From Parahalioglobus pacificus (GTDB taxonomy: Bacteria; Pseudomonadota; Gammaproteobacteria; Pseudomonadales; Halieaceae), in contig NZ_BMYM01000003.1 of the NCBI RefSeq assembly GCF_014652275.1, positions 124,001 through 188,000 of the forward strand: DNA of 64,000 nt, read 5' to 3'. Below are positions 48,066 through 57,409 of the stretch, piece after piece (the first letter of the stretch is position 1; every line of letters starts with the position of its first letter). The position numbers and the translations under genes were made by a program. The notes under the pieces were generated by a model. That model searched no databases, was not told where the DNA came from, and worked only from the letters and a program-made list of their open reading frames with translations.

Positions 48066-48456
48066 GGGGGCGATCTGGATTCGACGACGGTAACGAACCC
48101 TGCGGTGCATGCCGTGATGACAGCCAATCACGTTAATCCAAAGCTGTAATTGATTAGTTGCCAACGACGACAACTACGAGGTAGCACTGGCCGCGTAAGC
48201 GGTCATCTAGACCTCATCTAGTGGCTTCGGCCCTAGCGGTCTTTAGCAAGGTTCCAGCCCCGCGCTACTGACTGTCATATAGAACTGGATCGCAGCGAAG
48301 CACGCCTCGGGCCTAGCTGTTAAACAATTACGGGGATCGCCGCAGGCGTCCTGCCCGTTGGGCTGCGTGTGGCTAAATCAATAAACGGAATCTAAGCATG
48401 TAGAGCCAAAGGCAGAGTGCTGGCGGACGCGGGTTCAACTCCCGCCGCCTCCACCA
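48066..48456 (+). ncRNA. ssrA: tmRNA (transfer-messenger RNA)
   Basis: 391 nt. The 5' end GGGGGCGATCTGGATTCGAC matches tmRNA start sequences, and GGGGGCG pairs with CGCCTCC in the 3' acceptor stem. The T-arm GCGGGTTCAACTCCCGC and the encoded CCA end at 48456. The tag frame runs 48160-48198 after TAGTT and encodes ANDDNYEVALAA then stop: 12 residues with the usual ALAA degradation end. It rescues stalled ribosomes with SmpB (33573-34055). The last 14 bases are repeated at 49050-49063, marking an integration site. Confidence 0.97.
48443..48456 (+). repeat. Attachment-site copy inside the tmRNA 3' end
   Basis: CGCCGCCTCCACCA forms the 3' acceptor strand and CCA end of ssrA and is identical to 49050-49063. 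Integrases of many phages and islands recombine at exactly this part of ssrA, so the pair is read as attL/attR. Confidence 0.75.
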
Positions 48457-48462
48457 TAAATG

Positions 48463-48494
48463 AAAAAGGGTCATCCACAGGATGACCCTTTTTT
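48463..48494 (+). terminator. Rho-independent terminator after ssrA
   Basis: A 14-base stem (48463-48476 with 48480-48493) around an ACA loop, running from an A-tract through GGGTCATCC to GGATGACCC and ending in six Ts. It begins six bases after the mature 3' end of tmRNA. The matching A-tract on the other side would also let it work for transcription from the right. Confidence 0.93.
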
Positions 48495-48518
48495 ATTTCA
48501 GGAGACTGCAGATTTGAT

Positions 48519-48592
48519 CCCGCGCCTGAAAGGCGCGGGTGGCCCACACGATGTGGGGCGATCGCGAAGCACATGGATGTGCGAAAGCGATC
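48519..48592. ncRNA. Candidate structured RNA: run of four stems
   Basis: Perfect stems follow each other: CCCGCGCC/GGCGCGGG (48519-48526 with 48532-48539), CCCACA/TGTGGG (48543-48548 with 48552-48557), and an outer GATCGC/GCGATC (48560-48565 with 48587-48592) enclosing GCACAT/ATGTGC (48569-48574 with 48577-48582). The series is dense and without coding support, so a folded transcript is likelier than chance. The strand of transcription is not known. Confidence 0.45.
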
Positions 48593-48991
48593 ACAACTTC
48601 CCTAAACGAGTTAGCTTGACTGTTCTTACGCCATTGATGGACGGCCAACAAGGTGTTGGTCTGCCGCAAAGGCCATGGAGAGCCTGCCCCCTTTTCGGGC
48701 ATGGCCGAGAGCGGCGCAACTCTTTATCTCCCGGCCTATTGCGTAACTCAAAACGGGTGGCCCTTTTTGGTTTCTGCGGCAGTAGTGTCCCGCATAGCAG
48801 GTTGCAGATGTCGAAGCTGTACTCAGCTGCTTTGTCCAGCAAGAGAGTTCTTAGTAGGCAACGTAGTAGGCAATGAAATTCCGCTTTCAGAAAACGCTAT
48901 TATTATAGTGTTAAAAAATGAAAATGGCGGAGAGCGAGAAAGCCTTGACTAAACAATCTTGGTGGAATGGCGGTATATTCTTGTACTTCAC

Positions 48992-49021
48992 CCAATTAAA
49001 TCCAATTGAATCCAATTGAAT
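48992..49021 (+). repeat. Three tandem 10-bp repeats beside the right attachment copy
   Basis: CCAATTAAAT, CCAATTGAAT and CCAATTGAAT lie head to tail, ending 28 bases before the repeated tmRNA end. Spaced direct repeats next to an att core are typical of integrase arm-binding sites, though those are usually less tightly packed. Confidence 0.6.
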
Positions 49022-49049
49022 CAATATTTTGCATACTCTTTTCAGTTGT

Positions 49050-49063
49050 CGCCGCCTCCACCA
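49050..49063 (+). repeat. Second copy of the tmRNA 3' end (distal attachment site)
   Basis: CGCCGCCTCCACCA, identical to 48443-48456, with no tmRNA body in front of it. The bases after it (A-tract, GAG, then CTCTTTT about 30 bases on) could be what once followed ssrA before insertion. Confidence 0.75.
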
Positions 49064-49132
49064 AAAAAGAGCTTTACCCTTTAGATTGATCCCCTCTTTT
49101 CGACTCACCTCGTTTGCTAAACTAAGCGAGCC

Positions 49133-50314
49133 ATGAAAGACACCCCCAGATTCTGGCTCACCTTCGCCCTGCTCTTCGCCCTAAGCATTGCCGGCGCTAT
49201 ATGGCTAAACAAAGGCACCGACGCCAGGCTCTTTGCACCTCTTATCTCACTGTTTGATCGGGTAGAGCATTTTCTCGCCGAGGTCTTTTTGGAGGACGCG
49301 CCCACACTAACCGGTCCGGATGTTGTGCATGGCCAACAGGCCTCAGATATTAGGGATTCTGCTTCCCCACATTCGCTGCACACTCATACAGCCTTAGCGG
49401 ACGACCACACCGCGAACGATCACCAAGTGTGCGGGCGCCCGCCCACCAAGGGACGAACAGATACTGGCACCGTGCTGGTGTACAAATGGGAAGACGAGAA
49501 CGGTCGCACGCACATGGCCGACAAACCGCCGCCCAATCGCATTGCCAACGTTACGGACATATCGGGGAACAAGCGCGACTTCACCTATCAAATTCTCACC
49601 ACCGCAGTAGAACTGCCCATCAACTTTCAGGGCCAAATTCATGCGGGAAGCAAGCGCATGTACGACACCTGGCATTTCTTTCTCGGAGAAAAGAATCTCA
49701 GGCAGTCACGCATCACTTTGAAAATTATCGACCAGCGCCAGTTCGACGCGGTACGCGCCAGAGAGTGGCCCAATAGCAAGCCAGTTGCAGGTTTTTACAT
49801 GCCCTCCAGAAACGAGGCGTTCGTGCGTTACGACAGCAGCAGGCCTGATCGAGCACTAGCCACCTCGTTCCACGAAATTTCGCATCTGATTACCGCTAGT
49901 CACTTGGGCCCCACGGCACCATGGCTTACCGAGGGCTTGGCAGAGTACTTCGAGACCATGGATGTCTCATCACAGAGCGGGACGATCAAACCAAACACGC
50001 AGCATCTCCGACGGCTCAGTAGCAGCAGTGTGCCTAGCCTCGGCGACTTTCTGAGGCAGGACAGGTTGCAATGGAACGGCCCAAAACGCGATTTAAACTA
50101 CGCAACAGCGTGGTCATTGATGCACTTTCTCATGCAGGGTGCGCCTGGGATGTATGCCATTAAGGAAGTTATCGAAGGGGCACATGCCCATTCTTGCAAA
50201 CCATTCTCGGCGGTGTCCGCACTCGATAAGGCTTATCCTGGTGGCCTGTTAAAGCTCGAGGGCGACTGGCGCAAGTGGCTTGCCGCGAACGAGGCTACAG
50301 AGCACCAAACGTAG
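49133..50314 (+). CDS. Membrane-anchored protein with DUF4124-like and gluzincin metallopeptidase (DUF1570-like) regions
   Basis: 393 aa. A signal anchor (FWLTFALLFALSIAGAIWL) is followed by a His/Asp/Thr-rich linker, a DUF4124-like segment (TVLVYKWEDENGRTHMADKP, about residues 113-132) and a C-terminal peptidase-like domain. HEISH at residues 247-251 and WLTEGLAEYFE at 264-274 form the HExxH...E zinc site of peptidase-MA-like proteins. An extracytoplasmic protease is likely, but the target is unknown. It is the first gene to the right of the duplicated tmRNA end and stands alone. Confidence 0.8.
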   Translation: MKDTPRFWLTFALLFALSIAGAIWLNKGTDARLFAPLISLFDRVEHFLAEVFLEDAPTLTGPDVVHGQQASDIRDSASPHSLHTHTALADDHTANDHQVCGRPPTKGRTDTGTVLVYKWEDENGRTHMADKPPPNRIANVTDISGNKRDFTYQILTTAVELPINFQGQIHAGSKRMYDTWHFFLGEKNLRQSRITLKIIDQRQFDAVRAREWPNSKPVAGFYMPSRNEAFVRYDSSRPDRALATSFHEISHLITASHLGPTAPWLTEGLAEYFETMDVSSQSGTIKPNTQHLRRLSSSSVPSLGDFLRQDRLQWNGPKRDLNYATAWSLMHFLMQGAPGMYAIKEVIEGAHAHSCKPFSAVSALDKAYPGGLLKLEGDWRKWLAANEATEHQT

Positions 50315-50518
50315 AAATTGATCCTAGCGATGGGCTCATAATGTGGCGACGCCCCATCAGGCGAAAGCTGGACTTACCGTTGACCCCCCCAACAATCTAC
50401 CTAACTAAACCACCCCCACCTCAAAACCAAACGACACCTCAACAAGCCATCGATTGCCACCCGTTCGTTGCTACCGTGCGTATGGTTTCAGTATTTAATA
50501 ACAATCAGGAGAAACCTC

Positions 50519-51586
50519 ATGACGTATCGCATCGTTACCTGGGGCACTGGCAACGTGGGCACCTATGCAGCCCGCGCCGTGCTGAATCACCCCGAACTCG
50601 AACTGGTTGGGCATATCGTCAGCTCAGATGATAAAGCCGGCAAAGATGTCGCCGACCTCATCGGTTATGAGAGCGCCACCGGCGTCATAGCCACCACCGA
50701 CATCGACGCAGCGCTTGCCCTCGCACCCGACTGTGTTGTGTACACGGCGCATGCCGAGACCCGCATGATGGAAGCGGCGGAAGATCAGGCGCGCTGCCTG
50801 CGGGCGGGCATAAACGTGGTGGCCAGTTCATTGGTGATGCTGCAGTACCCCGACAACCCCGGCATCGCGTTTCTCGCAGACCCGTTAAAGGCGGCGTGCG
50901 CCGAGGGCAACACCACCTGCTTTAACAACGGCATCGACCCCGGCTTTGCCAACGACACCATGCCGCTGATGTTCACCGGGCTGTCGGAGCACTGGTCCAG
51001 TGTGCGCATGCAGGAGATCGTGAACTACGCCACCTACGAGCAGGAACACACCATTCGCGAGGTCATGGGCTTTGGTTACCCCGTGGATCACGAGTGCCTG
51101 CTTTTCCAGGAGGGCATGCTCTCTATTGGCTGGGGCGGCTCGGTATGGTCCGTGGCTGCAGGCATGGGCCTCACTCTCGATAAGGTGTATGAGGTGCATG
51201 AGCGCCTGCCGCTGGAGAGTGACGTCACCAATGCGATGGGGGTCTTTAAAGCCGGCACTACGGGCGCGATGCGCTTTGAGGTTCGCGGCGTGGTGGATGG
51301 GCGCGACGCCATTGTGCTGGAGCACGTCACCCGCCTCACCGACGATATCGCGCCCCATTGGCCGCAGGGCAAAGGTTACCGTGTGATCATTGAGGGCGAG
51401 CCGCGCATGGAAATTGCCATGGACATGGAAGACAGCAAGGGCGATCACGCCGTGGGCGGGGTAATCTTGACGGCAACGACCATTGTGAACGCTATACCCT
51501 CGGTAGTGGAGCAAGGCCCGGGTATGGTATCAGCACTCGACCTGCCTAAAATCACCGGGAAGGGTCTGTACAAACCACCCGCCTAG
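50519..51586 (+). CDS. DapB-like NAD(P)-binding dehydrogenase
   Basis: 355 aa from the ATG at 50519 behind AGGAG; a longer frame from 50468 lacks support. Rossmann motif TWGTGNVGTYAARAVLNHPE at the N-terminus. The overall plan resembles dihydrodipicolinate reductase-like proteins and 2,4-diaminopentanoate dehydrogenase. The central FNNGIDPGFANDTMPL and GFGYPVDHECLLFQEG segments are conserved in this group, which is frequent in actinobacteria and marine gammaproteobacteria with lipid catabolism. Substrate unknown. Not the biosynthetic DapB, which is at 22659-23462. Confidence 0.85.
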   Translation: MTYRIVTWGTGNVGTYAARAVLNHPELELVGHIVSSDDKAGKDVADLIGYESATGVIATTDIDAALALAPDCVVYTAHAETRMMEAAEDQARCLRAGINVVASSLVMLQYPDNPGIAFLADPLKAACAEGNTTCFNNGIDPGFANDTMPLMFTGLSEHWSSVRMQEIVNYATYEQEHTIREVMGFGYPVDHECLLFQEGMLSIGWGGSVWSVAAGMGLTLDKVYEVHERLPLESDVTNAMGVFKAGTTGAMRFEVRGVVDGRDAIVLEHVTRLTDDIAPHWPQGKGYRVIIEGEPRMEIAMDMEDSKGDHAVGGVILTATTIVNAIPSVVEQGPGMVSALDLPKITGKGLYKPPA

Positions 51587-51691
51587 GAAAGATGCAGAAC
51601 CTGTGCGCACCCGCAAATTACCAGGGGTGCGCAGATCGTGCGATACCGGCAGCGAGCCTTACATGATGCGCTGACGCTCAACGTCGCTTCA

Positions 51692-52975
51692 TTACGCGCT
51701 TGCCCCCTCCTCATCAGCCGTTGCGCTGCGACGCACAAGCACCGTCATGACAAAGAAAGTGACGATGACACCAGACAGCAGATAAAGAGCGGCAGCCCAA
51801 TCACCGTATCTGTCAGTCAGCCAGACGCCCAACGCTGGAGCAAACGCGGCTCCGAGTATCCAAGAAAGATTCACAGACAGGGCGTTTGCCGAATAGGCAT
51901 ACCTACGAATGAAGCGTCCACCAGACACCACGCCTGACTGGCCTTGGGAGAGCCCCAGCAATAAAAATCCCGCCACAATAAACACGGCAGGCTCTGTCCG
52001 TAACATGGGTATCGTGAAACACAGTGCGATCATGAGTAACGTACTTGTGCCAATCACCCATTGACGGCTAAACCGGTCGGCAAGTACTCCCGAAAGAATC
52101 ATTGTCACTAGGGAAAGACCGCCTCCTATTAGCTGCAACATGAGAATCTCGGGAAGAGACGTTGTCGCATACAAAATCGCGTAGGCGAGCGGAAACACCG
52201 TCACCAAATGAAACAGCGCGTAAGTGGCTAGAGGCAAGCAGGCGGAGAGAACGATTGGCCGCCACTGCGCTCTCGCCATTTCCACGACGGGACTGGACTG
52301 CGAAAGCGACTCGTCAGCACCAAAGTCAGTGGTCAAAAGGCGTAACCGTGCAAACAGTGACACCACGTTCACGGCCATTACAGCAAAGAAAGCAAAACGC
52401 CATCCAAAGCTCATAAACTCTTCGTCGCTGAGAAAGCCTGTGAGTACGTAAAACATGGATGCAGCAACGCAAAATCCGATAGGCCCACCCAACTGGGGGA
52501 TCATCGTGTAAAGGCCCTGCCGATGTTCAGGCGCGGCGTTTTGCAACTGAAGCGTGACCCCATCCCAAGAGCCGCCCAAACCCAGCCCCTGCCCGATCCT
52601 GAATACAGCAAGTGCCACCGGGGCTAACCAGCCCAGTTCGGCATACCCAGGGAGCAAGCCAATGCCAACCGTTGAAATACCAAACACCATGGTCGCCAGT
52701 GTTATCTTCGCAGGGCGTCCAGCTTTGCGATCGACGACGCGCGCCAGCAAGGCACCGATCGGTCGCGCCAAGAAAGCCAGCGCAAATACAAGGAATGAAA
52801 GCAGCATACCCTCCACAGGGGGATATTCAGGGAAAAAAAGTCGCGGGAAAACAAGTGCAGACGCAATGGCATAAACAAAAAAGCCAAAATAGTCCGTCAC
52901 GCGTGCCATGACGACTGTGGTGGCAACTTCATCCAGGGAAGCTTTCTCAGCTGGAATATGTGATTGTGTTTCCAT
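51692..52975 (-). CDS. MFS transporter (metabolite:H+ symporter type)
   Basis: 427 aa from the ATG at 52975, with GGAG eight bases upstream. Twelve membrane helices. LVFALAFLARPIGALLARVVD with GRPAK is the helix 2-3 MFS motif of the metabolite:H+ symporter group, and RIGQGLGLGGSWDGVTLQL in helix 4 replaces the usual GGE. Solutes of this group are often organic acids, proline or betaine; none can be assigned. Divergent from the cyo operon across about 290 bases. Confidence 0.88.
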   Translation of the reverse strand: METQSHIPAEKASLDEVATTVVMARVTDYFGFFVYAIASALVFPRLFFPEYPPVEGMLLSFLVFALAFLARPIGALLARVVDRKAGRPAKITLATMVFGISTVGIGLLPGYAELGWLAPVALAVFRIGQGLGLGGSWDGVTLQLQNAAPEHRQGLYTMIPQLGGPIGFCVAASMFYVLTGFLSDEEFMSFGWRFAFFAVMAVNVVSLFARLRLLTTDFGADESLSQSSPVVEMARAQWRPIVLSACLPLATYALFHLVTVFPLAYAILYATTSLPEILMLQLIGGGLSLVTMILSGVLADRFSRQWVIGTSTLLMIALCFTIPMLRTEPAVFIVAGFLLLGLSQGQSGVVSGGRFIRRYAYSANALSVNLSWILGAAFAPALGVWLTDRYGDWAAALYLLSGVIVTFFVMTVLVRRSATADEEGASA

Positions 52976-53263
52976 CACCTTTGCTCCTTCATGCTTCGGT
53001 TGCATCCATTTGCTCGACAGGAGATAGACATTTTGAGCGCCACGCCTGTCCGCCATGTGGAGTCAATCGTTTCGTGCCATACTATAGGTCTTTGCAAGAT
53101 TTAACACTTTCCCTTGTCATCGACTTTGCTGATTATAGCCGAGCAGTGACATCAGATATGTGGTTGAGGCACTGGGTGGGTTTGCACTGTGTTAGACAGC
53201 ACTTGAACGGTAACTGATCGTTTAACCGCGTCTTAACCGCCTGCAAGCCACGCCAATTTCTTA

Positions 53264-54187
53264 ATGATTCTACATCGCGCTTTTTTCCCTTTGATTGTAG
53301 CGTCAGCAGCACTGTTAAGCGGGTGCGATCTGGTACTGCTTGACCCAGCGGGCGATGTCGCTATGCAGCAGGGTGAGCTAATAATTTACGCCACGGTGCT
53401 GATGCTGATCATCATCTTGCCTGTGATGGCACTGACTGTCTTCTTTAGCTTCCACTACCGAGCGTCAAATAAGAAAGCGAGATTTGAACCCGACTGGGAT
53501 CACTCGGTGAGCCTCGAGATCATCGTCTGGGCACTGCCGTTGGCGATCATCATCTGTCTGGCAGGATTGACTTGGGTCGCCACGCACAGGCTTGAACCTT
53601 ACAACGACCTGCGCCGCATTTCCCCCGAAAAGCCCATCAGCGCTGATGTCACCCCACTTACGATTCAAGTGGTCTCGCTCAATTGGAAATGGGTGTTCAT
53701 CTATCCCGAGCAGGGCATCGCCACTGTGAACGAGATAGCGACAGTGGTCGATCGCCCAGTCGAATTCAAACTGACATCCGCGACGGTCATGAACGCGTTT
53801 TATATCCCTGACTTTGCCGGGATGATATACACCATGGCTGCCATGGAGACCGAGTTAAACGGTGTCTTGAACGAGCCTGGCGAGTATCGCGGTTTTGCGT
53901 CTCATTATAATGGCCCGGGTTTCTCATACATGGATTTTACGGTCCATGCACTTGATGAGACGGGCTTCCAGGAGTGGGTATCCACGGTCCGAGAGGCTGA
54001 TCAAACACTCGACCGAGACAGCTACGTGGCACTTGAAGCCCCAACAATCGACCATGCCGTCACGTACTACGGCCACGTAGACGCCGATCTATGGCGACGC
54101 ATCCTCAGTATGTGCGTGCCGCGAGGCACAACCTGTGTCGAAGACCTCGGTGGGCATGGTGGACACAGCAAACACAGTGGTCACTAG
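53264..54187 (+). CDS. cyoA: Cytochrome o ubiquinol oxidase subunit II
   Basis: 307 aa lipoprotein: IVASAALLSGC with Cys21 at the lipobox. Two membrane helices (LMLIIILPVMALTVFFSFHY and IIVWALPLAIIICLAGLTWV) are followed by the cupredoxin-like domain (TIQVVSLNWKWVFIYPEQGI). It lacks the CuA ligands, as expected for a quinol oxidase. The C-terminus ends in a His/Gly-rich tail (GGHGGHSKHSGH). First gene of cyoABCD. Confidence 0.95.
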   Translation: MILHRAFFPLIVASAALLSGCDLVLLDPAGDVAMQQGELIIYATVLMLIIILPVMALTVFFSFHYRASNKKARFEPDWDHSVSLEIIVWALPLAIIICLAGLTWVATHRLEPYNDLRRISPEKPISADVTPLTIQVVSLNWKWVFIYPEQGIATVNEIATVVDRPVEFKLTSATVMNAFYIPDFAGMIYTMAAMETELNGVLNEPGEYRGFASHYNGPGFSYMDFTVHALDETGFQEWVSTVREADQTLDRDSYVALEAPTIDHAVTYYGHVDADLWRRILSMCVPRGTTCVEDLGGHGGHSKHSGH

Positions 54188-54238
54188 GCAGAGCAGGACC
54201 ACAATCACAGGACTTATTTTTTACACAACAAACGCGTT

Positions 54239-56272
54239 ATGCAGACAGACTTGACAGCACGAGGCACACAGGGTGCCGCGACGGCAGACCCTCTCTGGGG
54301 GAAGTTAACGTGGGATATTTTTCCGTTCTATGACCCACTTGTATTCGGGACCTTCATCGGCACGGTACTACTTGCTCTGGCCGTCGCAGGCCTGATTACC
54401 TATTACAAACTCTGGGGCTACCTCTGGAACGAGTGGTTCACTTCTATCGATCACAAGAAGATCGGGATCATGTACATGGTTCTTGGCACTATCATGCTGC
54501 TAAGAGGCTTTTCAGATGCGATTCTCATGCGCGGGCATCAAGCGCTGGCCTCGGCAGGGCATGTAGGCTATCTCCCCTCCTACCATTACGACCAAGTTTT
54601 CACGGCTCATGGCGTCATCATGATCTTTTTCGTGGCCATGCCGTACGTCACCGGCTTTATGAATTACCTCATGCCCCTGAAGATCGGAGCACGTGACGTC
54701 GCCTTCCCTTTTTTGAATAACCTGAGTTTCTGGCTAACCGTGTCGGGCGCCATCCTGATTATGATATCGCTGTTCGTCGGCGAGTTTGCCGCTACTGGAT
54801 GGTTGGCCTTCCCTCCCTTGTCAGGTCTCACCTTCAGCCCGGGTGTAGGAATGGACTATTACCTGTGGGCACTCAATATTGCTGGCATAGGGACAACGCT
54901 GTCCGGGATTAACCTGATTGTCACCATCGTAAAGATGCGGGCCCCGGGCATGACCTGGATGAAGATGCCGATCTTCGTCTGGACCACTCTCTGTACGAAC
55001 GTGCTGATTGTTGCGACGTTCCCGGTCTTAACGGCCACACTGGCGTTGCTAACAGCAGACCGCTATCTGGGGACGCACTTCTTCACCAACGATATGGGCG
55101 GCGACCCCATGATGTACATCAACCTCATTTGGATTTGGGGTCACCCAGAGGTGTACATTCTCATCCTGCCCATTTTTGGCATTTTCTCTGAAATTGTTCC
55201 TACCTTCACGGGCAAGCGGCTGTTCGGGTACACCTCGATGGTTTATGCGACCTGCGTTATCGTCGTGTTGAGTTACATCGTTTGGCTCCACCACTTTTTC
55301 ACGATGGGTGCCGGCGCTAATGTGAACTCCTTCTTCGGCATAACGACGATGATCATCTCCATCCCCACAGGCGCGAAGCTCTTTAACTGGCTATTTACAA
55401 TGTACAAGGGGCGAGTGCGTCTGGATGTCCCCATGCTTTGGGTGATCGGCTTCATGCTCACCTTTGTGATAGGCGGTATGACGGGCGTACTCCTTGCAGT
55501 ACCCCCGGCAGACTATGTCCTGCACAACTCCCTATTCCTGGTTGCACATTTCCACAATGTGATTATTGGCGGTGTGGTGTTTGGTGTCTTCGCCGGTATT
55601 AACTATTGGTGGCCGAAAGCGTTTGGATTCCGGCTTTGCGAGTTTTGGGGCAAGGTCAGTTTCTGGTGTTGGTTTATTGGCTTCTACTTCGCCTTCATGC
55701 CGCTCTATGTCCTTGGCCTCATGGGCGTTACGCGCCGCCTGAGCCAATTCGAAGATACCATCTACGCTGGATATTTCTTCACCGCACTCATTGGCGCGTT
55801 GCTGATTGCGGCGGGATTGGCGGCATTCATCATCCAAATCGTACAGTCCATCCGCAAACGTGAGGCGCTTAAAGATACAACCGGCGACCCATGGAATGGG
55901 CGCACGCTTGAGTGGTCAACCACATCACCACCGCCCTACTATAATTTTGCACTTCCCGTTCGGGTGTATGAACGAGACGCCTGGGATCATATGAAGCGCT
56001 GCAATTACACGCCGCCCACAGAGGGGTTCGAGCCCATTCATATGCCGCGCTACACCGCGACGGGGGTCGTTTTGGCAGCGATTGCAACAGTGATGGGTTT
56101 CGCCCTGGTTTGGCATATTTGGTGGCTCGCAATCGCAACATTTGTCGCTTCCGTGGGGTACACAATTTTTCACACCTTTAATTACGACAGGGATTACTTC
56201 GTACCCGTCAGCGAAGTTGCCGACATTGAAAGCGGACGAATGTTCGCGTTACCCGAGGCTGGTAAAGCATGA
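54239..56272 (+). CDS. cyoB: Cytochrome o ubiquinol oxidase subunit I
   Basis: 677 aa heme-copper oxidase core, 14-15 helices. The low-spin heme His is in [11 protein letters not shown], the CuB site His-Pro-Glu-Val-Tyr is in [12 protein letters not shown], the next two His are in WLHHFFTMG, and the heme ligands are in HFHNVIIGG. The D-channel Asp ([14 protein letters not shown]) and K-channel Lys ([12 protein letters not shown]) are both present, so it should pump protons. It oxidises ubiquinol and reduces O2. Confidence 0.97.
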   Translation: MQTDLTARGTQGAATADPLWGKLTWDIFPFYDPLVFGTFIGTVLLALAVAGLITYYKLWGYLWNEWFTSIDHKKIGIMYMVLGTIMLLRGFSDAILMRGHQALASAGHVGYLPSYHYDQVFTAHGVIMIFFVAMPYVTGFMNYLMPLKIGARDVAFPFLNNLSFWLTVSGAILIMISLFVGEFAATGWLAFPPLSGLTFSPGVGMDYYLWALNIAGIGTTLSGINLIVTIVKMRAPGMTWMKMPIFVWTTLCTNVLIVATFPVLTATLALLTADRYLGTHFFTNDMGGDPMMYINLIWIWGHPEVYILILPIFGIFSEIVPTFTGKRLFGYTSMVYATCVIVVLSYIVWLHHFFTMGAGANVNSFFGITTMIISIPTGAKLFNWLFTMYKGRVRLDVPMLWVIGFMLTFVIGGMTGVLLAVPPADYVLHNSLFLVAHFHNVIIGGVVFGVFAGINYWWPKAFGFRLCEFWGKVSFWCWFIGFYFAFMPLYVLGLMGVTRRLSQFEDTIYAGYFFTALIGALLIAAGLAAFIIQIVQSIRKREALKDTTGDPWNGRTLEWSTTSPPPYYNFALPVRVYERDAWDHMKRCNYTPPTEGFEPIHMPRYTATGVVLAAIATVMGFALVWHIWWLAIATFVASVGYTIFHTFNYDRDYFVPVSEVADIESGRMFALPEAGKA

Positions 56273-56937
56273 GTGCCACAACCATGCCAGGCGATCACGT
56301 CGATATGCCTAACGGACCAGAGGTCGTATCAGGCATCGATTTTCATGTGTCAGGCCACGCGCACGATGCCGACCATAGCCATGACACGGGCACAATGCTC
56401 GGCTTTTGGCTATACCTGATGAGCGACTGCTTGATCTTCGGCGTTCTGTTTGCGGTGCATGCGGTAGTAGGACAAAACTTTGCGGGAGGGCCAGCACCGG
56501 CGGACATTTTCGAGATCGATATGATTCTGCTCTCGACGTTCATGCTGCTGTTCTCCTCGATAACCTACGGTTTTGCCGTGATCAACATGCAGCAGCGCAA
56601 ACTCCGTAACACCGCCCTCTGGCTCATCGTCACGGGTGTCTTTGGGGCCGCCTTTCTCGGCTTGGAGGTCAGAGAGTTTCTTCACTTGTGGAGCATAGGC
56701 GCAGTTCCTATGGAAAGCGCGTTCCTGTCATCTTTTTGGCTTCTTGTAGGCACCCATGGCTTGCACGTTACCGTAGGGACCATATGGCTCTGTGTCTTAC
56801 TCGTACAGCTGTACATGCACGGGATAACAGACGCCAATGAACGCCGCGTAATGTGCCTCAGCCTTTTCTGGCATTTCCTTGATCTCATTTGGATCGGGGT
56901 ATTTTCTTTCGTCTATCTGGCGGCGGTACTGTTATGA
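56269..56937 (+). CDS. cyoC: Cytochrome o ubiquinol oxidase subunit III
   Basis: 222 aa, five helices. The start overlaps the cyoB stop by four bases. Subunit III features: [40 protein letters not shown] and [20 protein letters not shown]. The N-terminus is His/Asp-rich ([16 protein letters not shown]), which is unusual and might bind metal. Confidence 0.96.
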   Translation: MSATTMPGDHVDMPNGPEVVSGIDFHVSGHAHDADHSHDTGTMLGFWLYLMSDCLIFGVLFAVHAVVGQNFAGGPAPADIFEIDMILLSTFMLLFSSITYGFAVINMQQRKLRNTALWLIVTGVFGAAFLGLEVREFLHLWSIGAVPMESAFLSSFWLLVGTHGLHVTVGTIWLCVLLVQLYMHGITDANERRVMCLSLFWHFLDLIWIGVFSFVYLAAVLL

Positions 56938-57407
56938 GCGGACTTACCCAAGAAACATCCAATGGAGGCGGGTTCGACACACCAGGTCAAGAGCCCAGTT
57001 CACATGGCTCTTACAAGTCTTACATCACCGGTTTCCTGCTATCGGTTATTCTCACCGTTATCCCTTTCTGGGTTGTGATGAGTGATACGCCCATGCACCT
57101 GGGCGCTGCACTCACCATCATCTTTGTGCTCGGCACCGGACAAATTTTGGTGCACATTTATTACTTTCTGCATGTTGATTTACGGGCAGAGCAAGGATGG
57201 CAAGCCATGTCGCTCATCTTTACCGGTATTATTTTGTTCGTTGTATTGGCAGGTTCGATTTGGGTCATGTATCACTTGCACACCAACATGATGCCGCCAC
57301 ACTTTATCAACGACGCAGAATCCGTGTCCGCTCGAGAAAATGCTCGTGTTGCTGCACCCGACGGTGAAACAACACCTGAAACCGTTGGGCATTCCTCTCA
57401 TGAGTAG
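56934..57407 (+). CDS. cyoD: Cytochrome o ubiquinol oxidase subunit IV
   Basis: 157 aa from the ATG at 56934, overlapping the cyoC stop by four bases (ATGA). Three helices in the centre (SYITGFLLSVILTVIPFWVV, LGAALTIIFVLGTGQILVHI, LIFTGIILFVVLAGSIWVMY) match CyoD. Both ends are longer than in E. coli CyoD (109 aa); the C-terminal tail of about 40 residues is polar. Confidence 0.94.
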   Translation: MSGLTQETSNGGGFDTPGQEPSSHGSYKSYITGFLLSVILTVIPFWVVMSDTPMHLGAALTIIFVLGTGQILVHIYYFLHVDLRAEQGWQAMSLIFTGIILFVVLAGSIWVMYHLHTNMMPPHFINDAESVSARENARVAAPDGETTPETVGHSSHE

Positions 57408-57409
57408 AC

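Larger units (their letters stand above)
48495..49049. other. Remnant of an integrative element between duplicated tmRNA ends
   Basis: About 550 bases lie between the tmRNA terminator and the second copy of the tmRNA 3' end. No frame can be supported as a gene. The longest minus-strand frame, 48591-48842, encodes a basic 83-aa peptide (CPKRGQALHGLCGRPTPCWP within it) that resembles translated leader regions of P4-type satellites only vaguely and from memory. The left part holds tandem hairpins (48519-48592) and the right part a 10-bp triple repeat (48992-49021). No integrase gene is present, so this is a deletion scar or a minimal mobile unit. Confidence 0.55.

Noticed and set aside
48392-48842. 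Minus-strand frames over the ssrA end and its downstream region as genes
   Set aside because: They overlap the tmRNA and its terminator or the hairpin run, and show no ribosome site. Their resemblance to P4-type leader peptides is too vague to call a gene.
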